Source of the DNA: Pseudomonadales bacterium
Lineage (GTDB): Bacteria; Pseudomonadota; Gammaproteobacteria; Pseudomonadales; Ketobacteraceae
NCBI GenBank assembly: GCA_020062665.1
Contig: JAGUVW010000016.1
Location: forward strand, 38,915 to 102,914
Length of the DNA: 64,000 nt
Direction of reading: 5' to 3'
Positions 18,140-26,914 of the stretch are shown in pieces. Below the pieces are notes generated by a model that made no database searches, was not told where the DNA came from, and saw nothing but the letters and a program-made list of their open reading frames with translations. Every line of letters starts with the position of its first letter. The first letter of the stretch is position 1. The position numbers and the translations under genes were made by a program.

Positions 18140-19402
18140 ATGTTGTACCGCGTACCCATCATGGCACTACTACTACTGCTGCTGATGCCGGGATTGGCAC
18201 TGGCCCAGCAGAACTGGTCACTATCCGGATTTGCGTCGCTGGCCGCCGGCAAGCTGGCAGACGAGGGCCTGCAATACCAGGACTACACCGACGACCAATG
18301 GGATCTCGAGGGTGACAGCGTACTGGGCCTGCAACTCAACCTGAATCTGGCAGAGCGCCTGTCGCTCACCGCCCAGATGATCAGTCGGGGCTACAGCTGG
18401 GATGACACCGACGCCTTCGAACCCGTACTCGACTGGCTCTTTGTGGGCTATCAGCTCAACGATGCCTGGCGTATGCGACTGGGCCGCATGAGAACCCCCC
18501 TCTACCTGTACTCCGAAACCCTCGACGTGGGCTATTCCTATGTCTGGGCACGTCCACCGATCGATGTCTACGCGCCCATCACCCTCCCCTTCAGCAATTT
18601 CGACGGCGCCGACCTGGTCTACCTGACCGACTGGGGCGACTACAGTCTGGATGCGCAACTGCTCGCCGGCACCACCCGCCGCTCGAGGGACACACTGGAA
18701 ATCAACGTCGACCCGCTGCTGGGTGGCAACCTGACCTTGCGGATGGATCAGCTCACCCTGCGCTACGGTCTGCTGATGCTGCAGACGGATATCACCCTGT
18801 CTGATATCGGCGAAATCCAGGCGCTTTACCAGGCTGCAGGCCAGCTGCTGGATCCCGTATTCAGCGACGTCAATCAGCAGCTTTCTGCCAACGACAACTG
18901 GTACCGCTACCAGACGCTGGGGTTGCGCTGGGATCTGGGTAAATTCTCTGTCACGGGCGAAGTTTTTGATATCCACAACACCGAAGACGGCTACACCAAC
19001 AACGCCCAGGGCTGGTATCTGTCACTGCAGTATCGCATCGACCAGGTCACACCCTACCTCGTGGCCGGTCGCCACAAGAATGAATTCAACCAAGACACGC
19101 TGCAGACACTGGGCCAAACCTACGAAATTTGGCCGGAAGGACAGACCGTGCTGCTGTTTCAGGAACAAGTGGATCAGCTCGACCAGCTACGAGTCGACAC
19201 CCGTGCGTTCATAGAAAGCCTGAATTTCGAACATCACACCTGGACGGTCGGCGTGCGCTACGACATTCACCCCCACGTCGCATTGAAAGCCGAGTGGCAA
19301 TATTTTGACTTTGTGTCGGGGATCAGCCATTTCGTGGTGACCACACCGAATCCTCCAGACCATACATCAATGACAACCTTCATCCTCGATGTGGTGTTTT
19401 GA
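18140..19402 (+). CDS. porin-like outer-membrane beta-barrel protein
   Basis: A 420-residue exported barrel. ATG 18140 gives a signal peptide ending GLALA-QQ; in-frame codons further upstream overlap the divergent kinase gene and are not used. The protein consists of alternating amphipathic strands (WRMRLGRMRTPLYLYSET, YSLDAQLLAGTTRR) with acidic loops and ends in VVF, the terminal-aromatic sorting signal. The LGRMRTPLY segment resembles FprA/OprO-type and DcaP-like porins, but the substrate cannot be read. It is followed immediately by a PstS-like gene and is divergent from a hybrid kinase. Confidence 0.85.
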   Translation: MLYRVPIMALLLLLLMPGLALAQQNWSLSGFASLAAGKLADEGLQYQDYTDDQWDLEGDSVLGLQLNLNLAERLSLTAQMISRGYSWDDTDAFEPVLDWLFVGYQLNDAWRMRLGRMRTPLYLYSETLDVGYSYVWARPPIDVYAPITLPFSNFDGADLVYLTDWGDYSLDAQLLAGTTRRSRDTLEINVDPLLGGNLTLRMDQLTLRYGLLMLQTDITLSDIGEIQALYQAAGQLLDPVFSDVNQQLSANDNWYRYQTLGLRWDLGKFSVTGEVFDIHNTEDGYTNNAQGWYLSLQYRIDQVTPYLVAGRHKNEFNQDTLQTLGQTYEIWPEGQTVLLFQEQVDQLDQLRVDTRAFIESLNFEHHTWTVGVRYDIHPHVALKAEWQYFDFVSGISHFVVTTPNPPDHTSMTTFILDVVF

Positions 19403-19404
19403 TA

Positions 19405-19887
19405 GTGCAACGTAATCCCTCATCCGCACTGCTGAACCTTCTGCTGGCGACACTGCTGCTGTGGCTCCCGGCTGCGCGCGCGGATATCGCCGTAGTGGTG
19501 CACCCGCAAAATCCTCTCGCCTCGCTCAGCCACCAGGAACTGAAAAAAATCTTCCTGGGCCGGTTGTCGCTTTTTCCAGGCGGCGGCCGCGAGATCCGCG
19601 CCATCGACCTGCCGGACGACCATCCCGTGTTTCACGACTTCTACCGTCGGGTAGTGGAGCTCGATGGCATCGAACTGAAACGCTACCGGGCCTACTACCT
19701 GTTTAGCGGCCGGGGCCGACTGCCCGTCGTGGCAACCTCGCCCCAGGCGATGCTGCAAATGGTTGCCGAGGACCCCGGCGCCATCGGCTATCTGGACATT
19801 AAAGACGTGACAGAGAATGCCCGCGTCATTATGACCCTCAGCAGCGACGAGCCAGGGAAACCGCCCAAGGAAAGCGACAACCGCTGA
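19405..19887 (+). CDS. short PstS-like periplasmic phosphate-binding-type protein
   Basis: A protein of 160 residues with a signal peptide (ending AARA-DIAVV) and one lobe of the PstS-type fold: VVVHPQNPLASLSHQELKKIF resembles the phosphate-binding N-terminal lobe, and GAIGYLD is the conserved motif of PBP-like proteins. At half the usual PstS length it has no second full domain and no ABC transporter genes nearby. GTG 19405 lies 2 bp after the porin stop; TTG 19399, which overlaps the stop, is an alternative. Such stand-alone domains often accompany sensor kinases, so a sensory or presentation role for the adjacent hybrid kinase is a reasonable inference. Confidence 0.82.
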   Translation: MQRNPSSALLNLLLATLLLWLPAARADIAVVVHPQNPLASLSHQELKKIFLGRLSLFPGGGREIRAIDLPDDHPVFHDFYRRVVELDGIELKRYRAYYLFSGRGRLPVVATSPQAMLQMVAEDPGAIGYLDIKDVTENARVIMTLSSDEPGKPPKESDNR

Positions 19888-20008
19888 AAGGCTGCCCTTA
19901 AAGCACCCCCCCCTTTGCCGCCATCAACATCCCAATACTGCAACGAGGCAATCAGCATCACCGGATTGCAACCGCCTCGCGACCGGAACGTCCGACAAAC
20001 GCCAGCCA

Positions 20009-20035
20009 CAAAAAAAGCGCCACAAGGGCGCTTCC
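20009..20035 (-). terminator. terminator of the rpsP-rimM-trmD-rplS operon
   Basis: On the minus strand AAGCGCCC-TTGT-GGCGCTT forms a stem followed by a run of T (plus-strand A's at 20010-20016). It lies 21 bp after the rplS stop. Confidence 0.8.
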
Positions 20036-20055
20036 TTTGTTCAACCGATCGCTGA

Positions 20056-20412
20056 TCAGTTGAGCTTCTCGCGGATACGGGCAGACTTGCCGGCGCGGTC
20101 GCGCAGGAAGTACAGCTTGGCGCGGCGCACGGCACCACGACGCTTCAGCTGAATGCTGTCTACCAGCGGGCTGTGCGTCTGGAATACACGCTCTACACCC
20201 ACGCCGCTGGAAATCTTGCGCACAGTGAAGGACGAGTTCAGGCCGCGATTACGTTTGGCAATCACCACGCCTTCGTACGCCTGCAGACGGCTGCGATCGC
20301 CTTCCTGCACCTTCACGTTGACGATAACCGTGTCACCAATGCCGAACGCCGGCACGTTGGTTTTCATCTGCGCGTTTTCGATTTCCTGAATGATTTTGTT
20401 CTTACCGCTCAT
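20056..20412 (-). CDS. rplS: 50S ribosomal protein L19
   Basis: A 118-residue ribosomal protein at the 30S-50S interface. The full L19 sequence is present, including [43 protein letters not shown] and [13 protein letters not shown]. Length matches the family. It is the last gene of the classical rpsP-rimM-trmD-rplS operon, 103 bp after trmD, with an intrinsic terminator immediately downstream. Nothing is unusual. Confidence 0.98.
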   Translation of the reverse strand: MSGKNKIIQEIENAQMKTNVPAFGIGDTVIVNVKVQEGDRSRLQAYEGVVIAKRNRGLNSSFTVRKISSGVGVERVFQTHSPLVDSIQLKRRGAVRRAKLYFLRDRAGKSARIREKLN

Positions 20413-20515
20413 GGTAACGACCTCTATCTATGACGTCAGAGGAGGGCTTCAACGGGAGAACCAAGGCTCTCGACTCATTGACATGACCTCATTCACGTCG
20501 TGAACGAAGGAACGT

Positions 20516-21271
20516 TCAGGATTGCTCCTGTTCGTCCCGATATTCCTGTAACAGCCTTGCCTGCTCGCTGGTGAGGACTTTGCCTTCCAGCAGATCCGGC
20601 CGCCGTTGCCAGGTTCGGCCCAGCGACTGCTTGAGTCGCCAGCGCCGGATGGCGGCATGGTTGCCGCTCAATAACACCGGTGGTACCACCCTGCCCTGGT
20701 AATCCTCGGGCCTGGTATAGTGGGGGCAGTCTAACAGCCCCTCAAAAAACGAATCTTCGCTGGCAGAATCCTTGTGGCCCAGCACACCGGGCAGCAATCT
20801 GGCCGTGGCATCGATCATCGCCATCACCGGCAGCTCACCACCACTCAGCACGTAATCACCGATGGACCACTCTTCATCCACCGCCAGCTCGATCACCCGC
20901 TCGTCGATGCCTTCGTAGCGGCCGCACAGGAAAATCATTCCTGGCTGCTGGCTGAAGGTGCGCGCCGCGTGCTGATCGAAGCGCCGGCCCTGGGGCGATA
21001 CATACACCACCCTGGCCTGTTCAACACCGCGCGCTGCCAGATTCTGCTTCGCCTGGGCAATGGCGGCCAGCAGCGGCTCCACCAGCATCAACATCCCTGG
21101 GCCACCCCCATAGGGGCGATCATCCACAGTACGGTGAAAATCGTGGGTGAAATCCCGCGGGTTCACATAATCCAGCTCGATCAGGCCATTTTTCACCGCC
21201 CGGCTGGTAATGCCGTGCTCACTAATGGCCTTGAACATCTCCGGGAACAAGGTGACGATGGAAAACTTCAT
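20516..21271 (-). CDS. trmD: tRNA (guanine-N1-)-methyltransferase TrmD
   Basis: A SPOUT methyltransferase making m1G37 in tRNAs reading CNN and GNN codons, which prevents +1 frameshifting. The 251 residues include the N-terminal [13 protein letters not shown], the substrate loop [11 protein letters not shown], and the trefoil-knot motifs [10 protein letters not shown] and [12 protein letters not shown] that bind S-adenosylmethionine. It lies 21 bp after rimM, as expected for this operon. Full length and unremarkable. Confidence 0.98.
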   Translation of the reverse strand: MKFSIVTLFPEMFKAISEHGITSRAVKNGLIELDYVNPRDFTHDFHRTVDDRPYGGGPGMLMLVEPLLAAIAQAKQNLAARGVEQARVVYVSPQGRRFDQHAARTFSQQPGMIFLCGRYEGIDERVIELAVDEEWSIGDYVLSGGELPVMAMIDATARLLPGVLGHKDSASEDSFFEGLLDCPHYTRPEDYQGRVVPPVLLSGNHAAIRRWRLKQSLGRTWQRRPDLLEGKVLTSEQARLLQEYRDEQEQS

Positions 21272-21292
21272 CTGCTCACCTCGATTCCCCGG

Positions 21293-21811
21293 TCAAAAAT
21301 CCTTGTCCCAGTCCACGGTCATTTCACCGCGCTCCAGATCCACCGCAGTCACCACATCCTCCCACAGATAGGGAATCAGGCGTTCCTGCTGGTCGATACT
21401 GCCGGTGGCGGGATGCACCACCAGCACATCGTTGGATCCGGTTTCGAGCAGGTGGTCCACGATACCGAGGAACTCACCTGCCGTGGTGACCACCTTGAGC
21501 CCTTCAAGCTGGGTCCAGTAGAAGTCACCCTGTTCCAGCGCTGGCAGCTGCTCGCGCTTGATTGCTAAATCACACCCGATATAGGCCGGGGTCTGATCAC
21601 GGTTGTCACAACCCTTGATCTTGGCCACCAGGCCCTTGCCATGTCGCTGAACATGTTCAAGGTTGATGGGCTGCCAGCACTCCCCCTGCTTCATCCAGAG
21701 GGGTTCATATGTTGCAATGTTTTCAATGGGTTGGGTATGGGAGTACAGCTTGAGCCAGCCTTTCACACCGAACGGGGACATCAGCTTCCCCACCACAACC
21801 CATTCGCTCAT
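21293..21811 (-). CDS. rimM: ribosome maturation factor RimM
   Basis: A 172-residue assembly factor for the 30S head that binds S19. The start ATG 21811 (MSEWVVVGKLMSPFGVKGWLKL) matches the family; a longer reading would run into rpsP. The N-terminal RimM barrel (about 5-90) and the C-terminal PRC-type barrel (about 95-170; FYWTQLEGLKVVT, GIVDHLLETGSNDVLVV, LIPYLWEDVV) are complete. It lies 8 bp from rpsP and 21 bp before trmD in the standard operon. Confidence 0.97.
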   Translation of the reverse strand: MSEWVVVGKLMSPFGVKGWLKLYSHTQPIENIATYEPLWMKQGECWQPINLEHVQRHGKGLVAKIKGCDNRDQTPAYIGCDLAIKREQLPALEQGDFYWTQLEGLKVVTTAGEFLGIVDHLLETGSNDVLVVHPATGSIDQQERLIPYLWEDVVTAVDLERGEMTVDWDKDF

Positions 21812-21819
21812 GGCGTCAA

Positions 21820-22071
21820 TCAGGCAGCAGCCTTCTTGGCCTGCTTGAGCAGAGAAGACACGCGATCGGACATCTGTGCACCAGTGCCTACCCAATATTC
21901 CACGCGCTCTACGTCGAAGCGGACGCGCTCTTCAGCGCCGGTAGCGATAGGGTTGAAGAAGCCTACGCGCTCGATGAAGCGACCATCACGGGCGCTGCGG
22001 CTGTCGGTGACCACGACGTGGTAGAAAGGACGCTTCTTGGAGCCGCCACGAGCAAGACGAATAGTTACCAT
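21820..22071 (-). CDS. rpsP: 30S ribosomal protein S16
   Basis: An 83-residue small-subunit protein starting [20 protein letters not shown] and containing the conserved [10 protein letters not shown] and [17 protein letters not shown] segments. It is the first gene of the rpsP-rimM-trmD-rplS operon. A purine-rich GGAAACAG stretch precedes the ATG. Full length. Confidence 0.98.
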   Translation of the reverse strand: MVTIRLARGGSKKRPFYHVVVTDSRSARDGRFIERVGFFNPIATGAEERVRFDVERVEYWVGTGAQMSDRVSSLLKQAKKAAA

Positions 22072-22109
22072 GGTTTCTGTTTCCTTTGTTTCAAACTGAC
22101 TGTTCAGCG

Positions 22110-22138
22110 ATTTAAAACGTAAAACAGGCCGCTGATAA
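22110..22138 (-). promoter_or_regulatory. possible rpsP operon promoter
   Basis: On the minus strand TTATCA and TTAAAT are separated by 17 bp, about 40 bp before the rpsP ATG. Both hexamers match consensus only partly. I see no terminator after ffh, so read-through from ffh is also possible. Confidence 0.35.
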
Positions 22139-22275
22139 CCATCTGGGGCTTCAGTAACCTGCTGAATTCGTTGTGTTTAAGCAGCGCTTACCCGCCGACC
22201 CGCTGGCATTTCGAGGGTGCACGGACGGCGGAAGGCGCTGAATTCTACGGGAATTACGGGTGAAAGGAAAGCCCG

Positions 22276-23667
22276 TCACATCTTGAACGGCGGCATACCG
22301 CCGCCGCCGAAGCCGCCGCCACCCATCATGCCCTTCATCCCGCGCATCATGTTCTTCATGCCGCCCTTGGAGGTGAGCTTCTTCATCATCTTCTGCATCT
22401 GGGCGTGTTGCTTCAGCACCCGGTTCACATCCTGGATCTGGGTGCCGGAGCCGGCGGCAATGCGCTGCTTGCGGGAGCCGTTGATGACATCCGGCTTGCG
22501 GCGCTCTAGCGGGGTCATGGAATAGATGATGGCTTCCATGCGCTTGAACTCCTTGTCCGCCGCGCTGCCCTGCTGGGCCATCTGCGCCATCCCGCCCATG
22601 CCCGGCAGCTTATCCAGCATGGCGGCCATGCCACCCAGGTTCTTCATCTGCTGGAACTGCTCCAGCAGGTCTTCCAGGTCGAAGCCCTTGCCTTTCTTCA
22701 GCTTCTTGGCCAGTTTGTCGGCTTTTTCTTTGTCCAGCTTGCGCTCGGCTTCTTCCACCAGGGTAAGCACGTCGCCCATGCCCAGAATGCGGGAGGCGAT
22801 ACGGTCGGGGTAGAAGGGTTCCAGCGCATCGGTCTTTTCGCCTACGCCGATGAACTTGATGGGCTTGCCGGTGATGTGGCGCACGGACAGGGCGGCACCA
22901 CCACGAGCATCACCGTCGGCCTTGGTGAGGACCACGCCGGTGAGCGGCAGGGCGTCGTTGAAGGCCTTGGCAGTGTTGGCGGCGTCCTGACCAGTCATGG
23001 CGTCGACCACGAACAGGGTTTCAATGGGATTGATCGCCGCGTGCAGTTGCTTGATCTCGTCCATCATCTGTTCGTCGATGGCGAGACGGCCGGCGGTGTC
23101 CACGATGACCACATCCGCCAGGGACTTTCTGGCTTCGGCGATGGCGTTGCGGGCGATGTCCACGGGGTTCTGGTCGGCACTGCTGGGGAAGAAATTCACG
23201 CCCAGATCGTTGGCGAGCGTTTCCAGCTGTTTGATCGCGGCGGGACGGTATACGTCGGCGGAGGTGACCAGCACCTTTTTCTTCTGCCGCTCCTTGAGGT
23301 ATTTGGCCAGCTTGCCCACGGTGGTGGTTTTACCGGCACCCTGCAGGCCGGCCATCAGAATGATTGCGGGCGGTTGGGTGTTGAGTTTCAGGGCGTCGTT
23401 GGCGTCACCCATCATATGCACGAGTTCTTCGTTTACGATCTTGATGAACACCTGGCCGGGGCTCAGGCTCTTCATCACTTCCTGACCGACCGCACGCTCC
23501 TTCACCTTCTCGATGAAGTCTTTCACCACCGGCAGGGCAACGTCCGCTTCCAACAAGGCCATGCGCACTTCGCGCAGGGTGTCCTTGATATTGTCTTCGG
23601 TGAGGCGGGCTTTGCCGGTGACGCTGCGCAGGCTGTTACTGAGGCGTTCGGTCAGTGTGTCAAACAT
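22276..23667 (-). CDS. ffh: signal recognition particle protein Ffh
   Basis: The SRP54 GTPase, which with 4.5S RNA targets nascent membrane proteins to FtsY. In its 463 residues the N domain (1-88) leads into the G domain with the P loop GLQGAGKTTT (107-116), DTAGRLAIDEQM and TKADGDARGG. The methionine-rich M domain runs from about 300 to the end (GMAAMLDKLPGMGGMAQM, SGTQIQDVNRVLKQ) and closes with a Gly/Met-rich tail. It is co-directional with the ribosomal operon downstream and divergent from a CcsA-like gene. Confidence 0.98.
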   Translation of the reverse strand: MFDTLTERLSNSLRSVTGKARLTEDNIKDTLREVRMALLEADVALPVVKDFIEKVKERAVGQEVMKSLSPGQVFIKIVNEELVHMMGDANDALKLNTQPPAIILMAGLQGAGKTTTVGKLAKYLKERQKKKVLVTSADVYRPAAIKQLETLANDLGVNFFPSSADQNPVDIARNAIAEARKSLADVVIVDTAGRLAIDEQMMDEIKQLHAAINPIETLFVVDAMTGQDAANTAKAFNDALPLTGVVLTKADGDARGGAALSVRHITGKPIKFIGVGEKTDALEPFYPDRIASRILGMGDVLTLVEEAERKLDKEKADKLAKKLKKGKGFDLEDLLEQFQQMKNLGGMAAMLDKLPGMGGMAQMAQQGSAADKEFKRMEAIIYSMTPLERRKPDVINGSRKQRIAAGSGTQIQDVNRVLKQHAQMQKMMKKLTSKGGMKNMMRGMKGMMGGGGFGGGGMPPFKM

Positions 23668-23789
23668 GGCGGTGTCTTCTTTTGGAATTTTTCTGAGGGG
23701 CGGGAAGTATAGCGCAGCCAGTTTCCTTATTGACAGCCTTGTGCCACACTTAGCCCTTCACCGAATCCAGTAAGGAGCGCTCCGCCGCC

Positions 23790-24596
23790 ATGTCCCTGGC
23801 GATCATCGCGGGAATCTTCGCTTGTATCAGTTACGGGTCTGCTGCCTTTCTGCTGGTGCAAAGCCTTCGCACCAATATCCCTGTCAAACGTCCCCTGCTG
23901 CTGGGAATCGCTCTGGTTGGGCTGGTTCTGCACGCCACCAATCTGAATCACGCGCTGTTCACTGACACCGGCATCGCGCTGGGGATGGTGAATGTATTGT
24001 CATTGTTCGGGTTTGTGCTGGCGGCTTGCGGCACCTTCATCATTCTGTTCCGCGACATTGAATCCCTGATGGCGCCCGCTTACCCGGCCGCCTGCATTGG
24101 TCTGCTGGCCAATCTGGTGGGGCACGACACCGTGACACCACACCTGAACATGAGCAGCGGACTGGTGGCGCATATCCTGTTGTCCATCGTGGCCTACAGC
24201 GTGATCGCGCTGGCGCTGTCCCAGGCGATGCTGCTGTGGATCCAGAACTACCAGCTCAAGCATCGTCACATTCACGACATCCTGCGCATATTGCCGCCGC
24301 TGCAGACCATGGAGCACACGCTGTTCGACCTGATAGCGATTGGCATGGTGTTGCTGACGATGGCGATCGGCATGGGACTGCTGTTCGTGGATGACTTCTT
24401 TGCACAGCATCTGATCCACAAAACCGCCTTTGCGCTGGCAGCCTGGGGCGTACTGGCCATGCTGCTGACGGGACGCTTTCTGTGGGGCTGGCGCGGCATG
24501 GTGGCGGTGAAATGGACGCTGTCGGGGTTCGTCCTGCTGACGCTGGCGTATTTCGGTTCCAAGGTGGTGCTGGAAGTGATTCTGGAGCGCACCTGA
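23790..24596 (+). CDS. CcsA/YpjD-family cytochrome c assembly-like membrane protein
   Basis: A 268-residue integral membrane protein with about eight hydrophobic segments. It resembles the YpjD/HemX branch of the cytochrome c assembly family, including conserved His residues and the HDILRILPPLQTMEHTLFDLIAIGMVLLT region. Genes of this type commonly sit beside ffh in gammaproteobacteria, as here (divergent, 122 bp). A role in heme handling is known for the wider family but not shown for this branch. It is followed by a CorC-like gene on the same strand at 63 bp, which is a common pairing. Confidence 0.88.
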   Translation: MSLAIIAGIFACISYGSAAFLLVQSLRTNIPVKRPLLLGIALVGLVLHATNLNHALFTDTGIALGMVNVLSLFGFVLAACGTFIILFRDIESLMAPAYPAACIGLLANLVGHDTVTPHLNMSSGLVAHILLSIVAYSVIALALSQAMLLWIQNYQLKHRHIHDILRILPPLQTMEHTLFDLIAIGMVLLTMAIGMGLLFVDDFFAQHLIHKTAFALAAWGVLAMLLTGRFLWGWRGMVAVKWTLSGFVLLTLAYFGSKVVLEVILERT

Positions 24597-24659
24597 TGCC
24601 AGCCCGACCTCTTTCCCTTCCATTACTGACACTGCCATGACTACCGCCCGGGTTTGCCC

Positions 24660-25961
24660 GTGAACGACATACCGATATCCGTCCTGTTTTCAATCCTCGG
24701 CGTGCTGATCGTGATGTCAGCGTTCTTCTCCAGTTCTGAAACCGGCATGATGACGCTGAACCGCTACCGGCTGCGTCATCTGGTGAAGAAAAAACAACGC
24801 AGCGCCATTCTGGTGGACAAGCTGCTGTCGCGTCCCGACCGCCTGATCGGCATGATCCTGGTCGGCAACAACTTTGTGAACATTCTGGCATCGTCGATCG
24901 CCACGGTGATCGCCATGCGCCTGTGGGGTGACAGCGGCATCGCGATTGCGACGGGGCTGCTGACGCTGATCATTCTGGTGTTTGCCGAGGTCACACCCAA
25001 GACTCTCGCCGCCATCAAACCCGAATCCGTGGCATTCCCCGCCAGTTATATTCTCACGCCGATGATGACCGCCATGTACCCGCTGGTGTGGCTGCTGAAT
25101 GTCATCTGCAATGGGCTACTGCGCATGGTGGGTGTCACAGCGGAGCAGGCCGGCTCGGATCACCTGAGTCGCGAGGAATTGCGCACGGTGGTGAGCGAAG
25201 CCGGTGCCATGCTGCCCAAACGACACAAAGGCATGCTGCTGAGCATTCTGGATCTGGAAGAAGTCTCGGTGGATGACATCATGATTCCCAAGCACGAGGT
25301 GGTGGGCATCGATCTGGATGAAGACCTTGGCGACATCGTCAATTTTCTGCGCTCAGCCCAGCATACGCGGCTGCCGGTGTACAAGTCGGATCTGAACGCC
25401 CCGGTGGGCGTGCTGCACCTGCGCAAGATCAGCCGTCTGCTGATGGAAGACGAGCTGAACAAGGCGAAGATCATGCAGCAGGCCGCAGAGCCCTACTTCA
25501 TTCCCGAAGGCACACCGCTCAGCACCCAACTGATGAATTTCCAGAAGGTGAAGCGCCGCATGGGGTTTGTGGTGGACGAGTACGGCGACGTGCAGGGCAT
25601 CGTCACGCTGGAGGATATTCTGGAAGAGATTGTGGGGGAGTTCACCACGGATTTTGCTTCCAGCAGCAGCCAGGACATTCACCCGCAGGACGACGGCTCA
25701 TTCATCATCGACGGTCTGGCTACCATTCGCGATATCAACAAGGCGCTGAAGTGGCATTTGCCCACCAAGGGGCCGAAAACGCTGAACGGTCTGATCACCG
25801 AGCAACTGGAACATATTCCCGAACACAACCTGTGCGTGAAAATCGGCAATTACCGGATCGAAACGTTGCAGATCAAGGACAATCTGGTGAAGACCGCCCG
25901 CGTCACCAGCGACAAGGGCAAGGCAGCGCGCCGCAAGAGCGCAAACAAAGCCGCTACTTGA
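24660..25961 (+). CDS. CNNM/CorC-type HlyC family membrane protein with CBS domains
   Basis: A 433-residue protein of the DUF21-CBS-CorC architecture. An N-terminal membrane domain of about four helices (1-190; the SAFFSSSETGMMTLNRYRLRHL signature) is followed by a CBS pair (about 205-335; VDEYGDVQGIVTLEDILEEIVGE) and a C-terminal CorC/HlyC domain (about 345-425). Homologues export or regulate Mg2+/Co2+. I prefer GTG 24660; TTG 24654 adds two residues. The gene ends inside the last codons of the convergent FHA gene (8-bp overlap). Confidence 0.92.
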   Translation: MNDIPISVLFSILGVLIVMSAFFSSSETGMMTLNRYRLRHLVKKKQRSAILVDKLLSRPDRLIGMILVGNNFVNILASSIATVIAMRLWGDSGIAIATGLLTLIILVFAEVTPKTLAAIKPESVAFPASYILTPMMTAMYPLVWLLNVICNGLLRMVGVTAEQAGSDHLSREELRTVVSEAGAMLPKRHKGMLLSILDLEEVSVDDIMIPKHEVVGIDLDEDLGDIVNFLRSAQHTRLPVYKSDLNAPVGVLHLRKISRLLMEDELNKAKIMQQAAEPYFIPEGTPLSTQLMNFQKVKRRMGFVVDEYGDVQGIVTLEDILEEIVGEFTTDFASSSSQDIHPQDDGSFIIDGLATIRDINKALKWHLPTKGPKTLNGLITEQLEHIPEHNLCVKIGNYRIETLQIKDNLVKTARVTSDKGKAARRKSANKAAT

Positions 25962-26814
25962 ACAGCATGAAGCCCACAGCGACGGCGATCACCAATACCA
26001 CCGCCACCACGCCAACCATCATGGGCGTGCGACTGCCGCCGGCAGGGGCTGCGCTGACCTTGGCTTCCACCCGGGCGGATGGTGCGGGCGCCGCCGGCGC
26101 TGCCGGTTTTGGTGCCGCTGCCTGCGGGCGACGGGGAATGGGTGCTGCGCGGAACACGGTGGATTCGTCATCGTCGTCCTGCGGCAGTTCAACCTTGGCG
26201 TTGGCCGGGCCCGCCACCAGAAACGTCACCTGATCGAAGCTGATCTTGTCGCCGGGCTTGAGAATCTGCTCACCCACATTTTTTCCGTTCACGCAGGTGC
26301 CGTTGGAGGATTTCAGATCCACCAGCCGCAGAATGCCGTCTTTCAGATTTACCTCGGCGTGACGGCGCGACATGTGCGCGTCGTTGATGACGATGTCGCA
26401 GCTGCTGGAGCGGCCGAACACCAACGTGCCATGCACGGGAATGCTTTTGCCTTTGAGTTCGCCGGTGATGGCCATGAGGCTCCAGTCGGCGCGAGGCGCG
26501 CTGGCCGCTGCGGGTTTTTCGCCACCGGCCTTGGGATCGATGATTTCCAGCTCCACCTTGCCGACCCGGATCCTGTCACCAGGGCGCAATTGAAAGTGCT
26601 GGCCGATCTTGTTGCCGTTGACGAACGTGCCGCCGAAGCTGCCATTGTCGGAGAGGTAGATGTTGTCGCCTTCCTTGGTGAGACGGGCATGCAGTTCATC
26701 GATCCCGGATTCATTGATCACCACGTGGTTCCTGGGCCCGGAACCGATGGTCATGACAGATTCCACCAGCCAGACGGCTGGCTGACGCTGATCCCTGAAC
26801 TGTAATTTCAGCAT
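25954..26814 (-). CDS. tail-anchored protein with two FHA domains
   Basis: A 286-residue protein with two forkhead-associated (phosphothreonine-binding) domains, at about 20-85 (MTIGSGPRNHVVI, FGGTFVNGNKIG) and about 118-205 (FGRSSSCDIVINDAHMSRRHAEV, SSNGTCVNGKNVG). The second has the canonical GR-S-RRH-SSNG-N set; in the first the GR and SxxH positions have drifted. An Ala/Pro linker leads to a single C-terminal membrane helix (about 263-284), so the domains face the cytoplasm. No Ser/Thr kinase or phosphatase gene lies in the window. It has its own promoter-like sequence upstream. Confidence 0.88.
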   Translation of the reverse strand: MLKLQFRDQRQPAVWLVESVMTIGSGPRNHVVINESGIDELHARLTKEGDNIYLSDNGSFGGTFVNGNKIGQHFQLRPGDRIRVGKVELEIIDPKAGGEKPAAASAPRADWSLMAITGELKGKSIPVHGTLVFGRSSSCDIVINDAHMSRRHAEVNLKDGILRLVDLKSSNGTCVNGKNVGEQILKPGDKISFDQVTFLVAGPANAKVELPQDDDDESTVFRAAPIPRRPQAAAPKPAAPAAPAPSARVEAKVSAAPAGGSRTPMMVGVVAVVLVIAVAVGFMLFK

Positions 26815-26867
26815 GTCCCTTGTTCACTCCCCGCAGGATACAAAAGAAAACGATGAACCCGGCCAAC

Positions 26868-26896
26868 ATTATAGATGGCGACTGCGAATTTCCGTA
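26868..26896 (-). promoter_or_regulatory. possible promoter of the FHA gene
   Basis: A perfect TATAAT -10 (minus strand, 26868-26873) lies 54 bp before the FHA ATG. The -35 region 17 bp upstream is poor, so confidence rests on the -10. Confidence 0.45.
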
Positions 26897-26914
26897 ATGG
26901 GAATTGTACGCAGA

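Noticed and set aside
24637..24663. Eight-codon frame whose TGA overlaps the GTG start of the CorC-like gene, resembling a leader peptide
   Set aside because: No regulatory codon run, no terminator/antiterminator structure and no strong ribosome site; probably chance.
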